DNA of 64,000 bases from Mycobacterium sp. IS-1742 (GTDB taxonomy: Bacteria > Actinomycetota > Actinomycetes > Mycobacteriales > Mycobacteriaceae): the NCBI RefSeq assembly GCF_001500125.1, contig NZ_LQIV01000019.1, positions 1 through 64,000 of the forward strand, read 5' to 3'. The translations under genes and the position numbers were made by a program. Shown here one piece after another: positions 1 to 8,943 of the stretch. How positions within the stretch are numbered: position 1 is the first letter of the stretch; each line of letters starts with the position of its first letter. The notes beneath the pieces are model-generated. The model was not told the origin of the DNA, did not search any database, and worked only from the letters and a program-made list of their open reading frames with translations.

Positions 1-137
1 ATTTCGGCGGCGATCTCCACGATGCGGCCGTCGATGGCGTTGCGCTGACCGGCCAGCTCGGACAGTTCCTCGAACAGTGCCTCCAGCCGCGCAGCACTCG
101 GCGTGCTCGGGACGAAACACGGTGCGCTCGAGGGCAT
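1..137 (-). CDS. DUF222/HNH (13E12-type repeat) protein, N-terminal fragment
   Basis: Only the first 45 codons are in the window; the gene continues beyond the left edge. From the ATG at 137 the frame reads MPSSAPCFVPSTPSAARLEA and then the same helical N-terminus as the complete DUF222/HNH gene at 35606-36874. The two differ at about 13 of 137 bases, and 70 consecutive bases are identical (7-76 here, 35667-35736 there, opposite strand). By homology with that copy it should end in a C-terminal HNH nuclease domain, which cannot be seen here. The family is the multicopy 13E12 repeat family of mycobacteria; its biological role is not known. Confidence 0.85.
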   Translation of the reverse strand, partial: MPSSAPCFVPSTPSAARLEALFEELSELAGQRNAIDGRIVEIAAE

Positions 138-317
138 GACTACATACAAGCAGAGGGGTACGACAAATCTGAGGCCCGTGGACCTCGCTTCCCAACGCCA
201 CGCGCTGCAGCGATGCCACCGCCCGTGTCCCACTTCGTCTTGCGACTTGTCGGCCGGCGCGAACGTTCGCAGTGGCCATTTCGTCAGTCGCTATCGCGCA
301 TCAACGCAATGCTCCGA
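138..317. other. Intergenic spacer upstream of the truncated DUF222 gene
   Basis: 180 bases between the end of the large secretion-linked gene and the DUF222 start. The 25 bases nearest the ATG are almost the same as those upstream of the second DUF222 copy. A perfect 12-bp palindrome GCGAACGTTCGC lies at 259-270. No gene is evident. Confidence 0.5.
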
Positions 318-2648
318 TTACTGTTTGACGACGATGGCGTCGCTGCTCACCACGCTGATGTGTTGCCAGTACACCCAATCGGCGATTGCCGCGCGCTGTG
401 TCTCGGCATCGGCCGCCGTTTGCGCTCTGTGCAGGGCAAGCTCTTGCGCGTGGTTGGCGTAGTGGACCATCGCTTCGAGATGCGCAGGTCCGCGATCATC
501 GGACGTGCTCATCAGCGGCTTCATCACGTCGAACCACAGCATCCTCGAATTGTCGGCGGGCGGAGTCGCGTCTGCGGGCGCGGGCGGCAGGAGCTCAGCG
601 AGCATCGGGTCCCCGACTGAGTCGAGTTGGCGTGCAGCGTCCGGTGCGATGACCTCGAGACGGGAACGGCCCGACATGTCACCTCGCTCGGGGATGTCCT
701 CGGGTTTGAGGATGACGCGCGCTGCGCCCGGATCGAACCCGTCGAACTGATCGGCCGTCGCGATCACGGCGCGCAAAGGGTTGTCGTGGTGCTGGGCCCA
801 TCCGTGCAGCGCGAGCATGGGGAACGTCGCCCACTTCGCGCGGTCCTCGATCGGGATCGACTCGTCGGCGCTGACCATCTTCACGCCCTCGGGCAGTTTC
901 ACCCCTCCCGGGATGTAGCCGATGCCGTAGCTGTTGGCGACGAGGATGGCGCCGTCCTTGGTGACGCCCGTCGCCCAATAGAAGCCGAAATCCGTTGACT
1001 CGGCGGCGTTTAGCGCTGCGGCAACGCGACGAGCGACTTGCACGGGGTCACCGCTGGACGGTCGTCGCATGGAAGCGGCGATAGCGTCGCGCTCGGCGCG
1101 TGCCGCCGACACCGGCACCGGAGCGGGCGCTCCGACCACCGACCCGGCGCTTGAGGCCGCAGGCGCCACGGGAGGTGGCGCGGCGGACGCGGGTACGACC
1201 GGCGCGGCGGGCGCCGGTGTAGGGGGCGGACCCAACGGCATCGGAGGCGGAGGCATAGGCGGACCACCACCGGCCATCGGCACACCGCCGCCGGCCGACG
1301 GCGGAGCGACGGGTGCGACTGGAGCGTGAGCCGCTTGGCTCGTCACCGGATTTGCGGGAGCAGCCGGAGCGGGCGCTGCGACGTCCGCCGGCGCGGCCGG
1401 TGCGGCCATCGGCGCGGAGGTGGGTTGCATCGGAGGTCCGATGTTCGACAAGGTTTCGGCGATCGGTGGGGACTGGTAGGACGGCTGCCCCCCGCTGCCG
1501 GAGGCCAGACCCGAGGCGCCCTTGGTCGGATCGATGCTTGGCTGGTCGCCCGCAGGGGACGGGCTGTCGCCGATCGGGCTGCTCGAGGTGTCGCCTCCCA
1601 ACGACCCGCCACCGCCGCCGACCCCGGATGAAGCGCCACCGCCGGTCGAACCGCCGCCTCCGCCGAGACTTGGCACTCCGCTGGGCGACGACGGTTGGGT
1701 ACCGCTAAGCGGCGACCCTAAAGACCCGGTAGGTGGTGGCGGACCCGTGGCGACGCCGCCAACAGGTTGAGAAGCCGACCTCGGCGGAGTTGAGGGGCCG
1801 GGCACGTTGGGCCGAGCGGGAGGCACGTACGCCCCCGTAGTCTCGCCAGACTGTCCCGTTCGCAAATGATTCGCCCCAGGATGTGCAACCGTCGCGAGCG
1901 GGGGTGACGTCGCTTGGGGCCCCGCACTTTCCTCAGTCTGGGACGTCCTTGCTGACCCACTCGCTCCGAGCGGAGCCGAACCTGACGGCGGCGCGAAGAA
2001 GTCGGCGCCATGCGTTTCTCCACGTTGGCCATCTCGGCTTATTCTGCTGACTAATTGAACGCGATCAGAATCCTCCTCACGGCTTGGCTCCGCCACCGGG
2101 CCTTGTTCATCCTCCTCGTCAAACGGGGCCTGCGGCGGAAGGGGTTTGCCTCCAAGCCCTACGGCGAGCGTGTTTATTGTTTCGAGGTTCTCGAAGTATT
2201 TGGTATTCACCAAGGCGTGTACCTGTTGGGTGGGGTCCGTACCCGCCCTCGCTGCCTCGTCCTCGATATCGCGAATCTGCTCTTGTCCGTCTCTGACGTT
2301 CTTAGTGACAGTTTCTTTCGCGCCAACGATATTCGTTGCAGCTTCATCGCACCAAGAGATCGCTTCGCGGAGTCGCTGCTCATGCTCGCTCATCGACCTG
2401 GTGCAGTCGTCCACTCTGCCCCCGGCTTTCGTCGCACCTGCACCTTGCCAGACATACTCGCCATTAAATAGTGATGCCTGGTTCAACTGCCAACTCTGCC
2501 GAGCGCCCGTCATCGCGGACAAAGTCTGATTCAGTTCGCTCGCGCGCTCCTTGAAAACGATTTCGTCAGTTTCCGGCCAGGCGCCGTTGCTCGTCATCTC
2601 CGTTGCGAAACGTCCAGATGGCCGTTCGACGCCCGCACGGCCAATCAT
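318..2648 (-). CDS. Large WXG-like type VII secretion-associated protein with Pro/Gly-rich linker
   Basis: 776 residues in three parts. Residues about 28-115 are predicted helical with a turn containing W67-Q68-G69, the helix-WxG-helix plan of WXG100 and Esp proteins. Residues about 180-515 are a low-complexity Pro/Gly/Ala/Ser linker. Residues 516-776 form a globular Trp-rich domain that resembles, from memory, the C-terminal part of M. tuberculosis Rv2082/Rv3899c-type proteins (possibly DUF5632/DUF5631). No signal peptide or membrane segment is seen. The start overlaps the stop of the upstream membrane protein gene (ATGA), which implies translational coupling. It is likely an ESX substrate or a cell-surface protein. 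The enzymatic role, if any, is unknown; a secreted effector or toxin is an inference only. Confidence 0.7.
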   Translation of the reverse strand: MIGRAGVERPSGRFATEMTSNGAWPETDEIVFKERASELNQTLSAMTGARQSWQLNQASLFNGEYVWQGAGATKAGGRVDDCTRSMSEHEQRLREAISWCDEAATNIVGAKETVTKNVRDGQEQIRDIEDEAARAGTDPTQQVHALVNTKYFENLETINTLAVGLGGKPLPPQAPFDEEDEQGPVAEPSREEDSDRVQLVSRISRDGQRGETHGADFFAPPSGSAPLGASGSARTSQTEESAGPQATSPPLATVAHPGANHLRTGQSGETTGAYVPPARPNVPGPSTPPRSASQPVGGVATGPPPPTGSLGSPLSGTQPSSPSGVPSLGGGGGSTGGGASSGVGGGGGSLGGDTSSSPIGDSPSPAGDQPSIDPTKGASGLASGSGGQPSYQSPPIAETLSNIGPPMQPTSAPMAAPAAPADVAAPAPAAPANPVTSQAAHAPVAPVAPPSAGGGVPMAGGGPPMPPPPMPLGPPPTPAPAAPVVPASAAPPPVAPAASSAGSVVGAPAPVPVSAARAERDAIAASMRRPSSGDPVQVARRVAAALNAAESTDFGFYWATGVTKDGAILVANSYGIGYIPGGVKLPEGVKMVSADESIPIEDRAKWATFPMLALHGWAQHHDNPLRAVIATADQFDGFDPGAARVILKPEDIPERGDMSGRSRLEVIAPDAARQLDSVGDPMLAELLPPAPADATPPADNSRMLWFDVMKPLMSTSDDRGPAHLEAMVHYANHAQELALHRAQTAADAETQRAAIADWVYWQHISVVSSDAIVVKQ

Positions 2649-3829
2649 TGTGTTGCCTTACACGCGCTGTCTACGACTCGAACTAAGAAAGTGGCTGACT
2701 GCGCGAGAAAATTGTCATTGGGGTCGTAAGTGGGTATGGCTTCAGCGAAGCCGCGCCGGTATTGTGCGCCCAGACTAGCGAAATCTCCAAGCACTGCGTT
2801 TTCGCTTTCCTGTCCCAGCTTAACCAACTCATCGGCGTTCGCGTCCATCACACGAGCCGCGTCCTCGTTGATTCTCTGTTGTTCGAGACTCCAGTCGCTT
2901 GCCGGCACAGCTGGATCTAGTGCCACCCAATCTGCAGTTTCATCGCCGAACCTGATGACCATGTCACCCCACTTCTCACATACCGGGTTGACCCGCTCCA
3001 GGAACCGGGTAGGCGACGCAGGATCGCCGATAGGTGCGGTGGCGGTCGGTGGTGAAGGCGTGGAAAGCAGCGGCGCGATTGCAGCCGCGGAATCGTAATC
3101 GATGGCGGAACAGATGTTCGCCGTGGCGGTCACCAAAGAATCCGTCGTGAAAGCTAAATGCCGATCTGGTTCGTCGTACTCGGGGATCGTCGAAACAAAG
3201 GCGGCCGAATATGCGATAAATTGCTGATACAGCTCGCGCATGACGCGATGCGGGGTGCTTCTCGCCAAATTAGCAGCCTGGTCGGCAGCTCGGCTCATCG
3301 CGTCCCCCACTGCTTCATACATAGAGCGCTGGTCCGACGTCCACGCTGAGGCAGGTAACTGGGGATCCCTTTTCTCCCAGCCGACGGCCTTCGTCTTGTC
3401 TACGAATTCTCGCGCCACCTTCCCCCAGGCGTCGCACGTCGGGTCCTCGGTGATGATGTTGACCGGTCCGGTGTCGTTGGCACTCGCGAACTCCGACGCC
3501 TGCCCGTCCCCCGGCGGCGTCGGCGAACTCCCGCCTGAACCGTCGCGCGTCACCAAGATCGTCAGCGTCACCGCCAGCGCGACGACCAGCAACACGATTA
3601 CCCCGCCAAGAATCCACTTCCCCTTGCCACCCTTCTGCGGTGGCGGACCGGGGGGCGAGCCACCCCACTGCGGTTGCTGCGGCGGCGGGCCCCACGGCGG
3701 CGGCCCACTGAACTGCCCCTCACCCGCACCCGGCTGCTGGCCACCCCACTGCGGCTGACCTCCGTACTGCGGCTGGCCGCCATAGGGCGGCTGGCCACCG
3801 TACGGATTCGGAGGGGGAGGCAGACTCAT
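2645..3829 (-). CDS. Membrane-anchored protein with duplicated extracellular domain
   Basis: 394 residues. The first ~70 are a cytosolic Pro/Gly/Gln-rich tail with PYGGQP-type repeats. One transmembrane helix follows (WILGGVIVLLVVALAVTLTI, about residues 72-94). Outside the membrane there are two copies of a ~110-residue helical domain, each opening with a PxCxxWG motif (PTCDAWGKVAREF and PVCEKWGDMVIRF), sharing PASxWxxxQ and FxxxIPxYxxxD, and ending with a Cys (NICSAI, DSACKATQ). The conserved Cys pair per copy suggests a disulfide in each. It sits 31 nt after the EspC-like gene and overlaps the large WXG-like gene by 4 nt, so the three probably act together. Function is unknown; a surface receptor or anchor for the secreted partners is plausible. 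Confidence 0.75.
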   Translation of the reverse strand: MSLPPPPNPYGGQPPYGGQPQYGGQPQWGGQQPGAGEGQFSGPPPWGPPPQQPQWGGSPPGPPPQKGGKGKWILGGVIVLLVVALAVTLTILVTRDGSGGSSPTPPGDGQASEFASANDTGPVNIITEDPTCDAWGKVAREFVDKTKAVGWEKRDPQLPASAWTSDQRSMYEAVGDAMSRAADQAANLARSTPHRVMRELYQQFIAYSAAFVSTIPEYDEPDRHLAFTTDSLVTATANICSAIDYDSAAAIAPLLSTPSPPTATAPIGDPASPTRFLERVNPVCEKWGDMVIRFGDETADWVALDPAVPASDWSLEQQRINEDAARVMDANADELVKLGQESENAVLGDFASLGAQYRRGFAEAIPTYDPNDNFLAQSATFLVRVVDSACKATQ

Positions 3830-3860
3830 ATGCGCACCTTCGCGTCAGAAACACTCACGG

Positions 3861-4676
3861 TCACAACACAATCGACGAATCGGCAGGCCTGGTGGGCGCC
3901 GGCTTCGGGCCGGGCGGCGTGGGCTCCGGCGCCGCAGCAGCGTCCGGTGTCTCCGGAGCCGCGTGCCGCGGCACGTACTCGGGTGCCCGCTCCCCTGTCC
4001 CCTCGGCCGGCGCCGCGCCCTCCTGCTCCCGCTCCTCGGCCGGCACGTCTTCCTTCTCGCGCAGTTCGTCTTCGAGTGTCGCCTTCTCGTCCTTCTCGGC
4101 GCCGTCCGTCTCACCGAACTGGCTCGTCATCTGGCCGACCTGCTGCATTCCGCTCTGAACGCCCTGCATGATCCCCTGCGGGATCTGCATCGCCATCCCG
4201 GCGAGCTGCATCGGGATCTGAGCGGCCTGCTGCGCCAACTGCATCGGCATGCCCATCATCTGGCCCATGTCCTGGCCCGCGCCCGCGCCTCCCCCACCTG
4301 CCGCACCGGTCGCAGTGCCGACGGCACCGGCGCCGGCACCGCCACCCGCAGCGCCACCACCGCCCGCAGCTTGGGCGCCGTCCAATTCCGCCAGCGCCTT
4401 GCGCACCTGATCGGCGATCTGCTGATCGCTCTGCTCGTAGAGCGCGGCGGCTCTGATGATGTTCTCCGCCGTCGCCAGCGCTTCGGCCTTCGTCTTCGGC
4501 ATGCCCTCGATGAGGGGCAACTCGACCTCGTTGGTCCGGGCGGCCAGCGCGAGCGAGAGCGCATCCGTGCCCGTGGTCACCAGCGGCTGCAGCGGCTCCG
4601 GAATCGCCTGTGCGCCGCTGACCAGACCGTTCCCCCCGTTAGCCAGCTCACCGGTGTTGACTCTCAACTCGGTCAT
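3861..4676 (-). CDS. EspC-like ESX-associated protein
   Basis: 271 residues from the ATG at 4676 (a GTG at 4688 is possible, but the ATG has the better upstream GGGGG). Residues 1-95 are a helical hairpin of the EspC/DUF2580 type starting MTELRVNTGELANGGNGLVS. It ends with Y80-E-Q-S-D84, the YxxxD/E signal of mycobacterial type VII substrates. A Gly/Ala-rich stretch follows, then a Met/Gln-rich amphipathic segment (PMQLAQQAAQIPMQLAGMAM), an acidic charged section and a Pro-rich tail. It is the first gene of the three-gene cassette. No ESX core genes (EccB-EccE, MycP) are in the window, so any export must use machinery encoded elsewhere. Confidence 0.75.
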   Translation of the reverse strand: MTELRVNTGELANGGNGLVSGAQAIPEPLQPLVTTGTDALSLALAARTNEVELPLIEGMPKTKAEALATAENIIRAAALYEQSDQQIADQVRKALAELDGAQAAGGGGAAGGGAGAGAVGTATGAAGGGGAGAGQDMGQMMGMPMQLAQQAAQIPMQLAGMAMQIPQGIMQGVQSGMQQVGQMTSQFGETDGAEKDEKATLEDELREKEDVPAEEREQEGAAPAEGTGERAPEYVPRHAAPETPDAAAAPEPTPPGPKPAPTRPADSSIVL

Positions 4677-4828
4677 CGCCACCCCCACTCACCCAGCGCG
4701 CGAAGGCCTGCCGTCGAACCGCCCAGCAAGTGCTTCGCCGACAAGATCAAACCCTCATCTGCCTCGGGACACGTCTCGACCACCCGTTTCACGAATCGTC
4801 CAGCAAATGTTACCTGAGCAGGGCTCGA

Positions 4829-4859
4829 CCCCACCGCACGAAATTCGGCGCCGGTGGGG
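4829..4859 (-). terminator. Hairpin just after pafA
   Basis: CCCCACCG (4829-4836) pairs perfectly with CGGTGGGG (4852-4859) across a 15-nt loop, 7 nt beyond the pafA stop codon. It has no U-tract, as is common in mycobacteria, so it could be an intrinsic terminator or a transcript-end stabiliser. Confidence 0.45.
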
Positions 4860-4865
4860 CAGGGA

Positions 4866-6224
4866 CTACATGCTGGCGATGAGCCGCTTGACCCGTTCGT
4901 CGACCGAGCGGAAGGGGTCCTTGCACAGGACCGTGCGCTGCGCCTGGTCGTTGAGCTTGAGGTGCACCCAGTCGACCGTGAAGTCCCGGCCGGCTTCCTG
5001 TGCCGCGCTGATGAACTCACCGCGCAGCTTCGCGCGCGTGGTCTGCGGCGGCGTGTCCACGGCGGCGTCGATGTCCTCGTCGGTGGTGATGCGCGCCGCC
5101 AGGCCCTTGCGCTGCAACAGGTCGAACACCCCGCGGCCGCGCTTGATGTCGTGGTAGGCCAGGTCGAGTTGGCTGATCTTCGGGTCGGACAGCTCCATGT
5201 TGTAGCGGTCCTGGTAGCGCTGGAACAGCTTGCGCTTGATCACCCAGTCGATCTCGGTGTCGACCTTCGCGAAGTCCTGACTCTCCACCGCGTCGAGCTG
5301 GCGGCCCCACAGGTCCACGACCTGCTCGATCTGCGAGTTCGGCTCCCGCGTCTGAAGGTAGTCGACGGCGCGCGAGTAGTACTCGCGCTGGATGTCGAGC
5401 GCGCTGGCCTGCCGCCCGCCGGCCAGCCGCACCGGCCGCCGACCCGTCAGGTCGTGGCTGACCTCGCGGATCGCCCGGATCGGGTTGTCCAGCGAGAAGT
5501 CGCGGAACGGCACGCCCGCCTCGATCATCTCCAACACCAGCGAGGCCGTGCCCACCTTCAGCATGGTGGTGGACTCGCACATGTTCGAGTCGCCGACGAT
5601 CACGTGCAGCCGTCGGTACTTCTCGGCGTCGGCGTGCGGTTCGTCGCGGGTGTTGATGATCGGCCGGGACCGGGTGGTCGCCGAGGAGACGCCCTCCCAG
5701 ATGTGCTCGGCGCGCTGGCTCAGGCAGAACGTCGCGGCCTTGGGCGTCTGCAGCACCTTGCCCGCACCGCAGATCAACTGCCGGGTCACCAGGAACGGCA
5801 ACAGCACGTCGGAGATCCGGGAGAACTCACCGGCGCGGACGATCAGGTAGTTCTCGTGGCAGCCGTACGAGTTGCCCGCCGAGTCGGTGTTGTTCTTGAA
5901 CAGGTAGATGTCGCCGCCGATGCCCTCGTCGGCCAACCGCTGCTCGGCATCGATGAGCAGGTCTTCGAGCACCCGCTCGCCGGCCCGGTCATGGGTGACC
6001 AACTGGATCAGGTTGTCGCATTCGGCCGTGGCGTACTCCGGGTGGGACCCGACGTCGAGATACAACCGCGCGCCATTGCGCAGAAAGACGTTCGAACTGC
6101 GGCCCCACGACACCACCCGCCGGAACAGATATCGGGCGACCTCGTCCGGACTCAACCGGCGGTGGCCATGGAACGTGCAGGTCACGCCGAATTCGGTCTC
6201 GATCCCCATGATTCGTCGCTGCAC
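4866..6224 (-). CDS. pafA: Pup--protein ligase PafA
   Basis: 452 residues from the GTG at 6224, the family's normal length; the protein begins [13 protein letters not shown] and is near-identical by eye to M. tuberculosis PafA. It uses ATP to activate the C-terminal glutamate of Pup and joins it to lysines of proteins destined for the mycobacterial proteasome. Glu9 and Asp57 (in [12 protein letters not shown]) belong to the glutamine-synthetase-like active site. The start is supported by a -10-like TAAGCT at 6232-6237, seven bases upstream, giving a leaderless transcript. Upstream is the choline operon rather than prcBA, and downstream is a secretion cassette rather than pafBC, so it is out of its usual context. 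Confidence 0.97.
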   Translation of the reverse strand: MQRRIMGIETEFGVTCTFHGHRRLSPDEVARYLFRRVVSWGRSSNVFLRNGARLYLDVGSHPEYATAECDNLIQLVTHDRAGERVLEDLLIDAEQRLADEGIGGDIYLFKNNTDSAGNSYGCHENYLIVRAGEFSRISDVLLPFLVTRQLICGAGKVLQTPKAATFCLSQRAEHIWEGVSSATTRSRPIINTRDEPHADAEKYRRLHVIVGDSNMCESTTMLKVGTASLVLEMIEAGVPFRDFSLDNPIRAIREVSHDLTGRRPVRLAGGRQASALDIQREYYSRAVDYLQTREPNSQIEQVVDLWGRQLDAVESQDFAKVDTEIDWVIKRKLFQRYQDRYNMELSDPKISQLDLAYHDIKRGRGVFDLLQRKGLAARITTDEDIDAAVDTPPQTTRAKLRGEFISAAQEAGRDFTVDWVHLKLNDQAQRTVLCKDPFRSVDERVKRLIASM

Positions 6225-6231
6225 CTCATCG

Positions 6232-6237
6232 AGCTTA
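6232..6237 (-). promoter_or_regulatory. Leaderless -10 element for pafA
   Basis: On the minus strand TAAGCT fits TANNNT and is followed by 7 nt and then the pafA GTG. This supports independent transcription of pafA and the chosen start. Confidence 0.5.
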
Positions 6238-6311
6238 CGGGTTTGTCCCCGGTCTCGGCAGGCAAGGCGCCCGATGACGCGCCGTCGACGTGACACCGAC
6301 GGGTCGGTCTG

Positions 6312-7100
6312 TCACACCGTGTCGGGGTCGATCCAGCCCAGTCGCCGGCTGATGGCGTCGGCGGCGGCGACGGTCTGTTTGGCGACCTCGCCGAACTTGG
6401 CCTCACCCAGCCGGTACGACGGCCCCGACACACTCAGCGCGGCGACGACGCGGGAGTTCGCATCCCGGACCGGTGCGGCGACCGCGTTGAGGCCCACCTC
6501 GAGCTCCTCGGTGACGCTGGCCCACCCGCGGTCGCGGACCTCGGCCAGCTCGGTCAGCAGCCGGGCCACCGTCGCGATGGTGGCCGGGGTGAACGACGCC
6601 AGCGGATCGGTCAGCCGCGTCCGCACCTCGGCGACGTCGAGCCCGGCCAGCAGCACCTTGCCACTCGACGTCGCGTGCGCCGGGCAGCTCTGCCCCACCC
6701 AGGTCCGCAGCGTGATCTCGCCGGGACCGATGGACTCGACGATGTTGACGATGCGGTTCTCGTCGAGGATGGCGACGTTCGTGGTCTCGCCGAGCGCCTC
6801 CGTCAGGCCGTCGCACACGTCCTGACTGAGCCGCCCCAGGTCGAGGTGGCCGCTGCTGGCGCGCGCCAACCGGGCGATCGCGAAGCCGAGCCGGTACTTG
6901 CCCCGGCCGGACACCTGCTCGACGTAACCGCGCGACTCCAGCACCGCGATCAGACGCGAGACGGTCGACTTGTGCACGTCGAGCGCGGTGGCGATCTCGG
7001 TGACCCCGGCCTGACCGGCCTTGGCGAGGATCTCCAGGACGACGAGTGCGCGGTCGACGGACTGCACCGCCGCGGCCGGCCTGTCGTCATCCCTGGGCAT
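6312..7100 (-). CDS. IclR-family transcriptional regulator
   Basis: 262 residues from the ATG at 7098-7100 (MPRDDDRPAAAVQSVDRALV). An N-terminal winged helix-turn-helix (about 10-70, with VTEIATALDVHKSTVSRLIA) is followed by the IclR effector-binding domain (about 75-255, with GQSCPAHATSSGKVLLA). It is the last gene of the choline-to-glycine operon, 10 nt after the DUF294 gene, so it most likely controls that operon in response to a pathway intermediate. The repeats upstream of dmgO are its candidate target. An alternative start further upstream would run into the preceding gene and is disfavoured. Confidence 0.88.
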   Translation of the reverse strand: MPRDDDRPAAAVQSVDRALVVLEILAKAGQAGVTEIATALDVHKSTVSRLIAVLESRGYVEQVSGRGKYRLGFAIARLARASSGHLDLGRLSQDVCDGLTEALGETTNVAILDENRIVNIVESIGPGEITLRTWVGQSCPAHATSSGKVLLAGLDVAEVRTRLTDPLASFTPATIATVARLLTELAEVRDRGWASVTEELEVGLNAVAAPVRDANSRVVAALSVSGPSYRLGEAKFGEVAKQTVAAADAISRRLGWIDPDTV

Positions 7101-7110
7101 CGGCGTCAGC

Positions 7111-8943
7111 CTAAACCGGTGGGATGCCGGTTTGGCGCAGCCGCCGCTGCACGGCGGCGATCTCCCGCAGGCCTTCGTTGAGCAGGCTCCGGTTGAGCGG
7201 CGACAACTCCGACATCGTGATGACGTCACCGGGGGTGTGCCCGGCGGCGAGTTGCTCGACCTGATGGGTCATGCGCAGGCGCTGCAGCATGAGGAAGACG
7301 TCGCACAGGGTGGTGGCGTCCTGGCTGCTGATGGCCCGGGCCTGCGCGGCGGCCGCCAGCCGCGCCGGTGTGGTCGCAGTCGTCACACCGGCCGTCAGAC
7401 CACCCCACCTGGCCAGGTTGACGATCGGCGTGACGGCGTGGCTCTTGAGGTCGAAGGTGCCGCCGCGGCGGGCGAGCACGTCACGTAGCGAGCGCGTGCG
7501 CACGCGGCCCGACACGGCGTCGAGCAGTTGCAGCCGCAGCGCCTCGGGATGGTCCCGCAGCCGGCGGTACGCCGTCGGCACGGTGTGCAGCGCCGGGTCT
7601 CCCCAGACCACCCGGGCGTCGATCATCAACGAGGACATGATCAGGCCGCGGTCGCGCAGCGGATGGTCCAGCCAGCCCTGCGCCGCGGTCGACCACTGCG
7701 AGGCCGACCGGGAGAACCCGGGTTGGGTGGCGACGGCGCCGTTGGAGTCCGACGGCAACCCGCAGCCGTCGAGGATCGCGTGGGTGCGGGCCGCCACCTC
7801 CCGCAGTTGCGCCGCCTCCCAGCGGGGTTCGTCGCGCCACGACAGCGCGCTGTCCACGTCGGACGACGGCATCGCCTCCCGCCTGGCCACACTGCCCAGC
7901 GTGAGCCATGCGAATCCGTCCACGCTGCAACCGGTTTCGGACAAGGCGAGCTCGAGCGCGCGGTGTACCAGACTGTCGACGACGACCGACAGGATCGCAC
8001 TGGTCGCCGACGCCTTCGTCCCGTTGCGGAACAGGTCACCCGCGATGCGCCGCACCCGCTGTCCGGCGCGCTGCAATTCGCGGGCGTCCACGGCCGAACC
8101 GATCGCCCGGCGCAGCAGGAAACTCTGCCGCGCCGACGCCGCGAGCAGGTCGGCGTCCTCGAGCACGCCGACGACGTCACCGCGGCCGGTCAGCACCGGC
8201 ATGTGCCGCACACCGCTCTCGAGCATCTCCATGAGCACCGTCTCGGCGGTCAGGTCGGCGGTGACCGTGCGCGCCGGGGCGCTCATCACGCGGCTGATCT
8301 CCACGTCGACGGGCAGCCCCGCCGCGACCACCCGGGTTCGCAGGTCCCGGTCGGTGAAGATGCCCAGACCCCCGTCGGGCAACCAGATCAACGCGTACGA
8401 CACGCGGTGGCAGGTCATCTGGGTGACGGCCTCACGCACGGTGGTGTGCGGGGGGACGGTCAGGACGTCCCCGGCGACCATCTCGCCGACCGCCTGACCG
8501 GCCGATGCCGCGGGCGGGCGCGCGGCCGTGGTCGCGGCCCACGCCGACGACGCCAGGAACGCCAGCCCGGCCGGGCTGGCGAACTGCGACCGCACCAGCG
8601 CGGAGGGGAGCCGAATCAACCTGCTCGGCAACGCCGTACGGGCCTGGAACTGCATCTCGCCGCCCACGAGCATCGGGGTGTATCCGAAGATCCCGCCCGG
8701 ATCGACGGTGTCGATCAGCGCGCCGTCCACGCTGGCGTGCAGGGTGACCTGCCCGTCGAAGACCATCCACACGCCGTCCGGGACCCCGCTGGCGTAGTCG
8801 GCGACCACGGCGCCCGGGGGGAACTCCTCGACACGGGCGCCGTCGGCCAGCCGGTCGAGCTCCTCGTCGGGCATCGACTGGAAGGGAGTGTGCCCGGCGA
8901 GGAACGCCCGGACCGCGTCGTCGGTCGAGCCCGCGGAGGTCAT
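7111..8943 (-). CDS. cNMP-binding / CBS-pair / DUF294 nucleotidyltransferase-like protein
   Basis: 610 residues. A cyclic-nucleotide-binding-type beta barrel covers about 15-125 (EFPPGAVVADYASG). A CBS pair covers about 155-275 (VLTVPPHTTVREAVTQMTCH and VMSAPARTVTADLTAETVLM). A DUF294 nucleotidyltransferase domain (about 300-440) carries the GSxARRExxxxSDxD motif (GSVARREAMPSSDVDSALSW), related to the GlnD nucleotidyltransferase fold. A helical DUF294 C-terminal domain completes it. It overlaps the GMC gene by 4 nt and precedes the IclR gene by 10 nt, so it belongs to the choline operon. It may sense a nucleotide and modify a partner protein. The target is unknown, and such a protein is unusual in this pathway. 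Confidence 0.8.
   Translation of the reverse strand: MTSAGSTDDAVRAFLAGHTPFQSMPDEELDRLADGARVEEFPPGAVVADYASGVPDGVWMVFDGQVTLHASVDGALIDTVDPGGIFGYTPMLVGGEMQFQARTALPSRLIRLPSALVRSQFASPAGLAFLASSAWAATTAARPPAASAGQAVGEMVAGDVLTVPPHTTVREAVTQMTCHRVSYALIWLPDGGLGIFTDRDLRTRVVAAGLPVDVEISRVMSAPARTVTADLTAETVLMEMLESGVRHMPVLTGRGDVVGVLEDADLLAASARQSFLLRRAIGSAVDARELQRAGQRVRRIAGDLFRNGTKASATSAILSVVVDSLVHRALELALSETGCSVDGFAWLTLGSVARREAMPSSDVDSALSWRDEPRWEAAQLREVAARTHAILDGCGLPSDSNGAVATQPGFSRSASQWSTAAQGWLDHPLRDRGLIMSSLMIDARVVWGDPALHTVPTAYRRLRDHPEALRLQLLDAVSGRVRTRSLRDVLARRGGTFDLKSHAVTPIVNLARWGGLTAGVTTATTPARLAAAAQARAISSQDATTLCDVFLMLQRLRMTHQVEQLAAGHTPGDVITMSELSPLNRSLLNEGLREIAAVQRRLRQTGIPPV

Noticed and set aside
259..270. Palindrome GCGAACGTTCGC as a LexA box
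   Set aside because: The mycobacterial LexA site has four bases between the GAAC and GTTC halves; here there is no spacer.
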